A stretch of 64,000 bases of DNA from Paenimyroides tangerinum. Its GTDB lineage: Bacteria; Bacteroidota; Bacteroidia; Flavobacteriales; Flavobacteriaceae. The notes beneath the pieces are model-generated. The model worked only from the letters and a program-made list of their open reading frames with translations, did not search any database and was not told the DNA's origin. The number at the start of each line of letters is the position of its first letter. Positions within the stretch are counted from its first letter, which is position 1. The position numbers and the translations under genes are program-made. Location of the stretch: assembly GCF_003865405.1 (NCBI RefSeq), contig NZ_RQVQ01000009.1, forward strand, positions 35,978 through 99,977, written 5' to 3'. Shown one piece after another: positions 1-6,797 of the stretch.

Positions 1-404
1 GTGTAAGTTGAGGTAGTTGTTACGCCTTCTGTAATATAATCAGGTATTTTAAAAAATCCTCCTCCCCAGTAACCTGGATCACTTCCGTTTAACGTATAGG
101 TTCTTTCAGAAATTGGAGCATTTCCAAGGTTTCCTAAATCTATACTCCAAACAAAATCAGTTTTCTTTAATCCTCTAATTACAAACCCATAACCACCATC
201 TACCCATTGGTAATAAGAGGTTACTTGGTTATATCCTTTACAGATGTAAGGTACACCGTTTACTTTACAGGCTAGCATTACAGCACCTGTTTGGGTAGCC
301 TCTGGTAAAACAATATCTTCTGGTTTTATGTTTGTATCGTCGTCTTTGTTACAAGCAATAACTAAAAACAAAAGGCTCAAGCTTAAAAATATTTTTTTTT
401 TCAT
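1..404 (-). CDS. Exported lipoprotein, 3' end cut by window edge
   Basis: Reading leftwards from the ATG at 404 gives 134 codons with no stop before base 1, so the C-terminus lies outside the window. The product starts with a short basic and hydrophobic signal peptide ending in a lipobox (LFLVIAC), then an acidic KDDDTN linker, so it should be a lipoprotein. It aligns end to end with the neighbour at 428-973: both keep KVNGVPYICKGY, YYQWV and a Gly/Tyr-rich stretch around LNG..PGY. Function is unknown; no catalytic motif is visible. The two genes lie head to tail 23 bp apart and are probably co-transcribed, this one second. Confidence 0.85.
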   Translation of the reverse strand, partial: MKKKIFLSLSLLFLVIACNKDDDTNIKPEDIVLPEATQTGAVMLACKVNGVPYICKGYNQVTSYYQWVDGGYGFVIRGLKKTDFVWSIDLGNLGNAPISERTYTLNGSDPGYWGGGFFKIPDYITEGVTTTSTY

Positions 405-427
405 AATATGGTTGTTTAAAAATTAAT

Positions 428-973
428 TTACTGTGAAAAATGGGTGTCAAAACGCCCTTCGCGAACTTCTATTTTTTCGCCCGTCCAAGGGTTTTGAATA
501 TCAAACCAAAACGTACCCGAAACAATTTCGTTCGTTAAATCAAATTTCGTAATAGTCATTTCTCCGGTGTAAGTAGAGTTGGTTACTGAGCCTTCTAAAT
601 AATTATCAGGGCCACCAATTATATATCCCCCTCCAAAATATCCAGGATTAGTACCGTTGAGTGAATGAGTACCTGTTTGCATAGGTGCATGTCCTCTATT
701 TCCTAATTCTACACTCCAAGTTAAATTGGTTTCTTTTAGACCTGCAATCACAAACCCATACCCTCCATTTACCCATTGGTAATACGAAACTACTTGATCA
801 TAACCTTTGCATATATAGGGTACACCGTTTACTTTACAAGCTAGCATTACAATACCTGTTTGTGTTGCTGGTGGTAAAACTTCCTCTTCTGGTTTTATGT
901 TGGTATCGTCGTCTTTGTTGCAGGCCACGCTTAAAAACAAAAGGCTAAAGCCTAAAAATATTTTTTTTATCAT
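428..973 (-). CDS. Exported lipoprotein, tandem paralogue of the gene at 1-404
   Basis: A 181-residue protein with signal peptide and lipobox ending at Cys18 (LLFLSVAC), so predicted to be lipidated. The mature part repeats the layout of the next gene: acidic linker KDDDTNIKPE, KVNGVPYICKGYDQV, YYQWVNGGYGF, LNGTNPGYFGGGY, and a C-terminal region with SGTFWFDI that resembles small exported beta-sandwich proteins of Bacteroidota. No family name is recognised. It is the first gene of a two-gene leftward unit with a good -7 box just upstream (994-1001). Function unknown. Confidence 0.85.
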   Translation of the reverse strand: MIKKIFLGFSLLFLSVACNKDDDTNIKPEEEVLPPATQTGIVMLACKVNGVPYICKGYDQVVSYYQWVNGGYGFVIAGLKETNLTWSVELGNRGHAPMQTGTHSLNGTNPGYFGGGYIIGGPDNYLEGSVTNSTYTGEMTITKFDLTNEIVSGTFWFDIQNPWTGEKIEVREGRFDTHFSQ

Positions 974-993
974 TAATTTTTCTTTTTAGTTTT

Positions 994-1001
994 CAAATAT
1001 A
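994..1001 (-). promoter_or_regulatory. -7 promoter element of the lipoprotein pair
   Basis: CAAATATA on the plus strand is TATATTTG on the minus strand, a perfect TAnnTTTG box 21 bp before the ATG at 973. No clear TTG -33 element was found. Confidence 0.5.
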
Positions 1002-1082
1002 GTTTTTTTAGTATTCTAATTTAGAAAATTCTATTGAATTAATATTTTTATTAATGTCTGTTTTCTGTTTATTTATTGAAAC

Positions 1083-1110
1083 TTGTTTTAAAAAAATACA
1101 TCTATATTTG
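1083..1110 (+). promoter_or_regulatory. Promoter of mvaD
   Basis: TTG (1083-1085), 17 bp, TATATTTG (1103-1110): a full Bacteroidota promoter, 35 bp before the mvaD start. Confidence 0.6.
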
Positions 1111-1145
1111 CTTAATACTTTTTAAACTTCAATACAAATCCAAAA

Positions 1146-2231
1146 ATGGTTGATTTTAATTTTTTTATCACTTCGAATTATCGAAAATTAACTCATAAAA
1201 AAACATTTACTTTCTCAGCGCCAAGTAATATTGCTTTGGTAAAATACTGGGGAAAAAAAGACAATCAAATTCCGGCAAATCCTTCGTTGAGTTTTACCTT
1301 AAGCAATTGTAAAACCATTACTTCGTTAACTTTTACAGCGAAAGAAACCAAAGGAATCAGTTTTGATTTATTGTTTGAAGGACAACCAAAAGAATCATTC
1401 CGTCCGAAAATTCAAAAATATTTCGAGCGTATTTTACCTTATTGTCCATACATTGAAGATTATCATTTTACCATAGATACTCAAAATACATTTCCGCATA
1501 GTTCTGGTATTGCATCTTCTGCTTCTGGAATGGCGGCTATTTCTGCAAATATCATCGCTTTAGAAAAAGAATTAGTTTCAGATAAAGATGAAAATTATTT
1601 CTTACAAAAAGCATCTTTCTTAGCTCGTTTAGGTTCAGGAAGTGCTTGTCGTAGCATTAAAGGTGAAATGGTAGTTTGGGGAAAAACCGAAAGTATTGCA
1701 AATAGTTCTGATGCTTACGGAATTGAATTTGATTACGAAGTACATCCAAATTTTAAAAACTACCAAGATTCTATTTTGTTGGTTGATAAAGGTGAAAAGC
1801 AAGTTTCAAGTACCGTTGGTCACGAATTGATGTTTGGTCATCCGTTTGCAGAGCAACGTTTCGCACAAGCGCATGAAAATATCGCTAAGTTGAAAGCTAT
1901 TTTTGCTTCTGGTGATTTAACGGAATTCATTAAAATCGTAGAAAGTGAAGCCTTGACGTTACACGCAATGATGATGACTTCAATGCCGTATTTTATTTTA
2001 ATGAAACCTAATACGTTAGAAATTATTAATGCCATTTGGAAGTTCAGAAACGAAACGCAAGTTCCCGTTTGTTTTACTTTAGATGCTGGTGCGAATGTAC
2101 ACGTTTTATATCCTGAAAGTGTAAAAACTCAAGTGCTAGATTTTATTGCTAACGAACTTTCTCAATATTGTCAAAACAACCAATACATCAATGATTTTGT
2201 TGGAAATGGTGTTGAAGATTTAACTCAATAA
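1146..2231 (+). CDS. mvaD: Diphosphomevalonate decarboxylase
   Basis: A GHMP-superfamily enzyme that decarboxylates mevalonate 5-diphosphate to isopentenyl diphosphate with ATP in the cytosol. The 361-residue length fits, being slightly above the 320-340 usual for the family. Visible hallmarks are SAPSNIALVKYWGKK (residues 24-38), the phosphate-binding PHSSGIASSASG loop (117-128), RLGSGSACRS (161-170) and TLDAGANVH (311-319), where Asp313 corresponds to the catalytic Asp of the family. The next gene starts 1 bp after the stop. A mevalonate-kinase-like gene follows at 2679, so this is an isoprenoid cluster; many bacteria outside Bacteroidota use the MEP route instead. Confidence 0.95.
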   Translation: MVDFNFFITSNYRKLTHKKTFTFSAPSNIALVKYWGKKDNQIPANPSLSFTLSNCKTITSLTFTAKETKGISFDLLFEGQPKESFRPKIQKYFERILPYCPYIEDYHFTIDTQNTFPHSSGIASSASGMAAISANIIALEKELVSDKDENYFLQKASFLARLGSGSACRSIKGEMVVWGKTESIANSSDAYGIEFDYEVHPNFKNYQDSILLVDKGEKQVSSTVGHELMFGHPFAEQRFAQAHENIAKLKAIFASGDLTEFIKIVESEALTLHAMMMTSMPYFILMKPNTLEIINAIWKFRNETQVPVCFTLDAGANVHVLYPESVKTQVLDFIANELSQYCQNNQYINDFVGNGVEDLTQ

Positions 2232-2232
2232 T

Positions 2233-2574
2233 ATGAAAGAGAATTGTACACATTGTCATAAAACGTTGGATTGTAAACCAGATGATATTCAAAATTGCGA
2301 TTGCCAAAAAGTTGAATTGTTAGATGAAACCGTTGCTTTTTTATACGAAAAAACAGAGCATGATTGTTTATGTAACGATTGTTTGAAGAAATTTGATGAG
2401 ATGATGAAGTTTTCGATGGAAAATAAATTCCCGAAACGTCAATCAGAAATGGTGGAAGGTTTACATTTTTATATGGAAAACGGATTTTTTGTATTTACCG
2501 AAATGTATCATTTCTTAAAAGGAAGATGTTGCAAGAACGGTTGCAGACATTGTGTTTATGGTATTCATAAGTAA
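2233..2574 (+). CDS. Small Cys-rich protein (CWC plus DUF5522 type)
   Basis: A 113-residue protein with two Cys-rich halves. The N-terminal half has CTHCHKTLDC (5-14), CDC (22-24) and CLCNDC (45-50), as in the cysteine-rich CWC family. The C-terminal half has VEGLHFYMENGFFVFTEMYH followed by GRCCKNGCRHCVYG (97-110), matching the DUF5522 pattern. Up to twelve cysteines suggest a metal or Fe-S site; this is inference. The start lies 1 bp after the mvaD stop, so the two are almost certainly translated from one message. Function unknown; the fixed position inside a mevalonate cluster hints at a link with isoprenoid or redox chemistry. Confidence 0.85.
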   Translation: MKENCTHCHKTLDCKPDDIQNCDCQKVELLDETVAFLYEKTEHDCLCNDCLKKFDEMMKFSMENKFPKRQSEMVEGLHFYMENGFFVFTEMYHFLKGRCCKNGCRHCVYGIHK

Positions 2575-2619
2575 ATTTAAGTTTAAAGTTCAAGGTTTAA
2601 AGTTGTGTAATTTCAATTG

Positions 2620-2649
2620 TTGAACGAATACATTTTTTCCTTAAATTTG
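2620..2649 (+). promoter_or_regulatory. Promoter of the GHMP kinase gene
   Basis: TTG (2620-2622), 19 bp, TAAATTTG (2642-2649), 29 bp before the ATG at 2679. It would let the kinase and UbiA genes be expressed separately from mvaD. Confidence 0.6.
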
Positions 2650-2678
2650 TAGCAACACGGATTGAAAAAAAACTAATT

Positions 2679-3617
2679 ATGAAAGGACCATTATTTTACT
2701 CAAAAATTCTTCTATTTGGAGAATACGGAATTATCAAAGACTCAAAAGGGCTTTCGATACCGTATAATTATTACAATGGTGCATTAAAAATTACAGCAGA
2801 ACCAACAGAAGAAGCTGTAAAATCAAACGAAAGTTTACGTGCTTTTGCTACGCATTTAAAACAAATGCAAGCAGAAAATCCTGAATTAGTATCTTTTGAT
2901 ATGCAAGCTTTAGAACGCGATATTGAAAACGGAATGTATTTCGATTCAAGTATTCCGCAAGGATATGGAGTGGGAAGTAGTGGAGCTTTAGTTGCTGCTA
3001 TTTACGACCAATACGCGAATAAAAAAGTTACAGTATTAGAGAACTTAACTCGTGAAAAATTACTTCAATTAAAAGCTATTTTCGGAAAAATGGAATCGTT
3101 CTTCCACGGAACGTCTTCAGGTTTAGACCCGTTAAATAGTTATTTAAGCTTACCAATTTTAATTAATTCAAAAGATAATGTAGAACCAACCGGAATTCCA
3201 TCTCAAAAAGAAGAAGGAATAGGAGGTGTGTTCTTAATCGATTCTGAAATGGTTGGAGAAACCGCTCCGATGGTAAGTATCTTTATGGATAATTTAAAGA
3301 ATGAAGGTTTCAGAAGTATGATGAAATCGCAGTTTACTAAATATACCGATGCAGCTGTTGAAAACTTCTTAAAAGGAGATTTTAAAACACTTTTTGGTAA
3401 TACAAAAGAACTTTCTAAAATTGCTTTAAGTCATTTTAAACCGATGATTCCTGAGAAATTCCACGGAGTTTGGCAACAAGGAATCGAATCTAACGATTAC
3501 TACTTAAAACTTTGCGGTTCTGGTGGTGGTGGTTACATTTTAGGATTCGCTCCAGATTTTGAAAAGGCAAAAGAAGCTTTAAAAGATTATAAATTAGAAT
3601 TGGTTTACAAATTCTAA
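2679..3617 (+). CDS. Mevalonate-kinase-like GHMP kinase
   Basis: A 312-residue GHMP kinase. The N-terminal SKILLFGEYGII segment (8-19) matches the substrate-side strand of mevalonate kinases, and SIPQGYGVGSSGALVAA (91-107) is the ATP-binding GHMP loop. A Gly-rich LCGSGGGGYILGF motif near the C-terminus is the third GHMP motif. Together with mvaD upstream and a prenyltransferase 35 bp downstream, the likely reaction is ATP-dependent phosphorylation of mevalonate (or phosphomevalonate). Mevalonate and phosphomevalonate kinases cannot be told apart with certainty here, so no symbol is given. Confidence 0.85.
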   Translation: MKGPLFYSKILLFGEYGIIKDSKGLSIPYNYYNGALKITAEPTEEAVKSNESLRAFATHLKQMQAENPELVSFDMQALERDIENGMYFDSSIPQGYGVGSSGALVAAIYDQYANKKVTVLENLTREKLLQLKAIFGKMESFFHGTSSGLDPLNSYLSLPILINSKDNVEPTGIPSQKEEGIGGVFLIDSEMVGETAPMVSIFMDNLKNEGFRSMMKSQFTKYTDAAVENFLKGDFKTLFGNTKELSKIALSHFKPMIPEKFHGVWQQGIESNDYYLKLCGSGGGGYILGFAPDFEKAKEALKDYKLELVYKF

Positions 3618-3652
3618 AGAACGTTCCTTTTATCGGAATTTAAACACAAATT

Positions 3653-4576
3653 ATGCTTTCTCGAAAACAGAAAATAATTTTAAAGAAATTATTCAGTATA
3701 TTTTCGGTTGTTCGAGGGTATAACGTTGCTGTTGTAGTTTTAGCTCAATATTTAGCTTCGATTTTTATCTTTGGTTCGCATTTGCGAGCTTTGGATGTTG
3801 TGCTTAATTTTCATCTTTTTTTGATTATTCTAAGTTCTTCTTTTGCAATTGCTTCAGGTTATATCATTAATAATTTCTACGATTCCGAAAAAGATTTAAT
3901 CAACCGACCGAATAAATACAACATAGACCGATTTGTAAGTAAAGCCACACAATTCAGAATCTATTTTGCACTAAACTTTTTAAGTGCCGGATTGGCGTTT
4001 ATTGTTTCTTGGCGCGCTGCTGTTTTTATTTCAGTTTATATTTTCTTGATTTGGTTTTATTCACATAAACTAAAGAAGTTTCCAATCATCGGAAACTTAA
4101 CAGCTTCGTTATTGGTGGTTTTGCCTTTTTTTGAAATATTAATGTATTTTAAAAACTTAAGTTTCGGTATTTTTGTTCACGCTGCTTTTCTTTATTTGAT
4201 TATTCTGATTCGTGAAATGGTTAAAGATTTAGAAAATCTTTCAGGAGATTTTGCAAATAATTATCAAACCATTCCTGTTCGTTTTGGAATTAAAACTGCA
4301 AAACGCATCATCACTTTTCTTACGATATTAACCATTGTTCCTGCTGTGATTTTGATTCATTATTTTGAAATCGGATATATGGCTTATTATTTCTATTTTA
4401 GTTTAGTTATGTTGATGATTTTTATATTTCAATTGTGGCAATCAAAGACAAAAAAAGCTTACAATGCATTGCACGTAAGCTTGAAATTATTATTGATTTT
4501 AGGGATTTTATCTATTGTTTTAATTGACCCGAAAGTAATTCTTCACGGAAAACAATTAATTCAACCCTTGATTTAA
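3653..4576 (+). CDS. UbiA-family prenyltransferase (GGGP synthase-like)
   Basis: A 307-residue integral membrane protein with about eight or nine hydrophobic helices. The first Asp-rich motif NNFYDSEKDLINRPNK (73-88, with Asp77 and Asp81) binds the Mg-prenyl diphosphate in UbiA enzymes; a second acidic site lies around REMVKDLENLSGD. Bacteroidota homologues are commonly named geranylgeranylglycerol-phosphate geranylgeranyltransferase, but the acceptor is not proven. Being 35 bp after the GHMP kinase, it is probably in the same transcript. The last 21 bp overlap the 3' end of the convergent gene at 4556-5008. Confidence 0.8.
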   Translation: MLSRKQKIILKKLFSIFSVVRGYNVAVVVLAQYLASIFIFGSHLRALDVVLNFHLFLIILSSSFAIASGYIINNFYDSEKDLINRPNKYNIDRFVSKATQFRIYFALNFLSAGLAFIVSWRAAVFISVYIFLIWFYSHKLKKFPIIGNLTASLLVVLPFFEILMYFKNLSFGIFVHAAFLYLIILIREMVKDLENLSGDFANNYQTIPVRFGIKTAKRIITFLTILTIVPAVILIHYFEIGYMAYYFYFSLVMLMIFIFQLWQSKTKKAYNALHVSLKLLLILGILSIVLIDPKVILHGKQLIQPLI

Positions 4577-5008
4577 AGTAGTATTTGTACTTTCGATAGG
4601 TTTTGGTTTTACACTAAAAATAAAAAAATAAATACAGTTTATAAACCATCCAAACCAAACTAAATAACCTCCAGTATGAAATTTACTGTTCATATATTTA
4701 TGTGAAGTAGTTGTAAAATCGATATAGGTAAAAAACAAACCAAGAAGTCCTAAAATCACAATCACCAAATTCACAATCACAAAGGTTTTGTAAATCATAA
4801 AGCGTTTTGTAACATATAAAACTGCAATTAAAATCAATTGGATAAAAAAGACAAGAAGAGCAGCTTTCCACCACGTTTTCAGAATCGTATATTCTGTGTA
4901 AACCACGCTAATTCCAATTTTACCGACTAAAGACATTTTAGAAAGTAAGATTCCAGAAATTAAACTGATAATTCCTTGAACTAAAATTAGATTTAATATT
5001 TTTTTCAT
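4556..5008 (-). CDS. Hypothetical membrane protein with four predicted helices
   Basis: A 150-residue protein with four hydrophobic segments (about residues 5-27, 45-66, 73-95 and 115-137) separated by short polar loops. There is no recognised motif. The C-terminus is hydrophilic and Asn/Thr-rich. It converges on the UbiA gene with a 21-bp 3' overlap. Not recognised; the gene is credible because it fills the gap, is long for this base composition and has consistent membrane topology. Confidence 0.65.
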   Translation of the reverse strand: MKKILNLILVQGIISLISGILLSKMSLVGKIGISVVYTEYTILKTWWKAALLVFFIQLILIAVLYVTKRFMIYKTFVIVNLVIVILGLLGLFFTYIDFTTTSHKYMNSKFHTGGYLVWFGWFINCIYFFIFSVKPKPIESTNTTLNQGLN

Positions 5009-5150
5009 TTTAATTTATTTTCATTCAGACAATGACTAAAAAAGTTATTTTTCTATGTTTCGTTTAATTTGATGATGAAATTAATCAAAATAATTGAGAG
5101 ATTCTTTTTTAATCTGATTTTTTGTTTTAGTATATTGAAATTTAAATAAC

Positions 5151-5158
5151 TATCTTTG
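5151..5158 (+). promoter_or_regulatory. -7 promoter element of the pseudouridine synthase gene
   Basis: TATCTTTG, a perfect TAnnTTTG box, 15 bp before the ATG at 5174. Confidence 0.5.
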
Positions 5159-5173
5159 CAAAAATAATTTATA

Positions 5174-6103
5174 ATGAATACAGGAAGAGGTAAAAGTACC
5201 AGAGGTGGAAACGATAAGAAAAAACCATCTGGTCCGCCAAGAAAAACAGCTTCAAAGAAAAAAACTTCAGAAAAGAAACCTTTTGCTTCAAAAAATGTTT
5301 TTAGCGGAAGTTCTCCATATAAATCAGACCGTAAACCTTTCGTAAAAGGAAATCAAGAAACACCAGAACAACCTAAAAAGGCTGTGCTTAAAAAAGTTTC
5401 AGATGATATTCGTTTAAATAAATACATTGCTAATTCGGGTGTTTGCTCTCGTCGTGATGCCGATTTATACATCCAATCAGGAAATGTAACGGTAAACGGA
5501 CAAGTAGTTACAGAAATGGGACATCAGGTGAAACCAACTGATAAAGTGGTTTTTGATGGAATTACATTAAATCCAGAAAAGAAAGTTTATGTTTTATTAA
5601 ACAAACCAAAAGGATTTTCTACATCTGAAGATGATAATGTTTCTAGTGCTTATGATTTAGTTCGTAATGCATCGAAATATTTATTGAAGCCAATTGGGCG
5701 TATGGATAAAAACACAATCGGTTTGTTATTATATACAAATGATAACGAAATGATTCAGAAGTTTACTAACGATGCGCAACGTTCGTCTAAATTATACCAA
5801 GTGAGTTTAGATAAAAACTTGAAATTTGAAGATTTAGAAAAAATTCAGAAAGGAGTTTATATCAAAGAACATAAAGTTTGGGTTGAAGATGTAAACTACG
5901 TTGAAAACGAACCAAAAAGTGAAGTTGGTATTAAACTGAAATCATCGAACGTGAAAATTGTTCGTGCAGTTTTTGAAAGTTTAGGATACAACGTTTTGAA
6001 ACAAGATCGTGTAATGTTTGCAGGATTAACCAAATGGGGAGTTACTCGTGGACAATACCGATTCTTAACAGAGCAAGAGGTTATTAACCTTAAAAATATT
6101 TAG
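5174..6103 (+). CDS. RsuA/RluB-type pseudouridine synthase
   Basis: Converts a uridine in ribosomal RNA to pseudouridine. Residues 1-75 are a Lys/Ser/Pro-rich basic tail, common in Bacteroidota homologues. Residues 79-128 form an S4 RNA-binding domain (IRLNKYIANSGVCSRRDAD). The catalytic domain follows, opening with VYVLLNKPKGFST, and contains GRMDKNTIGLLLYTND (175-190), where Asp178 is the expected nucleophile. The layout fits RluB (23S rRNA helix 80-90 region) best, but RluE/RluF/RsuA are related, so the exact target is not assigned. A strong hairpin terminator follows directly. Confidence 0.9.
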   Translation: MNTGRGKSTRGGNDKKKPSGPPRKTASKKKTSEKKPFASKNVFSGSSPYKSDRKPFVKGNQETPEQPKKAVLKKVSDDIRLNKYIANSGVCSRRDADLYIQSGNVTVNGQVVTEMGHQVKPTDKVVFDGITLNPEKKVYVLLNKPKGFSTSEDDNVSSAYDLVRNASKYLLKPIGRMDKNTIGLLLYTNDNEMIQKFTNDAQRSSKLYQVSLDKNLKFEDLEKIQKGVYIKEHKVWVEDVNYVENEPKSEVGIKLKSSNVKIVRAVFESLGYNVLKQDRVMFAGLTKWGVTRGQYRFLTEQEVINLKNI

Positions 6104-6104
6104 T

Positions 6105-6137
6105 AAAAAAGCACTTCTTTAGAAGTGCTTTTTTTTA
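6105..6137 (+). terminator. Bidirectional-looking hairpin terminator
   Basis: AAGCACTTCT / AGAAGTGCTT stem (6109-6130) with a 2-base loop region and a T-run to 6137. It ends the pseudouridine synthase transcript and abuts the stop of the convergent parE gene. Confidence 0.8.
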
Positions 6138-6431
6138 TTTGAATCTATTTTTTATATCCGTTTCTGCTCCTAAAATTCTCAGAATTTCTATTTGATTAGG
6201 ATTTAAATTTCGATAAAAAACAATATGATTGTTCAATGGGAATCCTAAAATAAAGGAATTTATTTCGTGATATATTCTTCCGATTTCAGGATTCTTAGCT
6301 AGTAAATTAAAAATTGATATTAATTTAGTATAATATTTATCGGCTTGTTTTTCTGACCAGTTTTCGAAAGTATATTCGTAAATTTCGGTCAAATCTTCAA
6401 CAGCTTTTTTAGATAAATAAAACTTACCCAT
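6135..6431 (-). CDS. parE: ParE/RelE-family toxin
   Basis: A 98-residue protein with the RelE/ParE fold pattern: an N-terminal KFYLSKKAVEDLTEIYEYT helix hairpin, NPEIGRIYHEI in the middle, and strands ending in HIVFYRNLNPNQIEILRIL. ParE toxins poison DNA gyrase, RelE toxins cleave mRNA at the ribosome; adjacency to a ParD-like antitoxin favours the ParE side. The start overlaps the antitoxin stop by 8 bp, so the two are translationally coupled. The gene ends inside the neighbouring terminator's T-run. Confidence 0.88.
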   Translation of the reverse strand: MGKFYLSKKAVEDLTEIYEYTFENWSEKQADKYYTKLISIFNLLAKNPEIGRIYHEINSFILGFPLNNHIVFYRNLNPNQIEILRILGAETDIKNRFK

Positions 6432-6675
6432 TGTTTTTTAGTTTCGATTTAATGTTTTTTAAATGCGTTTCTGCATCAAAGTCTTGATCAATTCCACTGT
6501 CAATTCCCTCTTGAAGAGCATTTTTTAAAAACTGAATTTTATTTTCTTCATCTTCTAATAAACGCAAACCAGCTCTAATAACTTCGCTAGCATTTTTATA
6601 TCTTCCTTGATTCACCTTGTTGTCAACAAAGTCTTCAAAGTAATCACCTAATGAAACTGATGTATTTCTTCCCAT
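6424..6675 (-). CDS. parD: ParD-family antitoxin
   Basis: An 83-residue protein. The N-terminal half (MGRNTSVSLGDYFEDFVDN, then GRYKNASEVIRAGLRLLEDEE) is a ribbon-helix-helix DNA-binding domain with the ParD/CopG 'SEVIRAGLRLLE' signature. The acidic, helical C-terminal tail (QEGIDSGIDQDFDAETH) would wrap the toxin. It is first in the operon, with a palindrome in its promoter, as expected for autorepression by the antitoxin alone or in complex. Confidence 0.9.
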   Translation of the reverse strand: MGRNTSVSLGDYFEDFVDNKVNQGRYKNASEVIRAGLRLLEDEENKIQFLKNALQEGIDSGIDQDFDAETHLKNIKSKLKNNG

Positions 6676-6697
6676 TTCTTTTAAAATTTGAATGAAA

Positions 6698-6728
6698 TAA
6701 AGTTACCAAAAATTGGTAATATAAACAA
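6698..6728 (-). promoter_or_regulatory. parDE promoter with palindromic operator
   Basis: On the minus strand TTG (6728-6726) is followed after 20 bp by TAACTTTA (6705-6698), one base off TAnnTTTG. A perfect palindrome TTACCAA-N3-TTGGTAA (6703-6719) overlaps the -7 box and spacer, so a bound ribbon-helix-helix protein would block RNA polymerase. The distance to the parD ATG is 22 bp. Confidence 0.55.
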
Positions 6729-6753
6729 GGTGTTAATTTATTTATTAAAGAGA

Positions 6754-6790
6754 TGAAAAAATCCCAATCAAAAAAACTCTGATTGGGATT
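6754..6790 (-). terminator. Terminator of the M3 peptidase gene
   Basis: AATCCCAATCA / TGATTGGGATT, an 11-bp perfect stem (6760-6770 with 6780-6790). Read on the minus strand it is followed by a run of six T. It isolates the peptidase gene from parDE. Confidence 0.8.
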
Positions 6791-6797
6791 AATATTT

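Noticed and set aside
685..948. An 87-codon rightward frame inside the lipoprotein gene at 428-973
   Set aside because: It is the mirror of a well-supported minus-strand lipoprotein; its product has no motif or signal, and no promoter or ribosome site precedes it.
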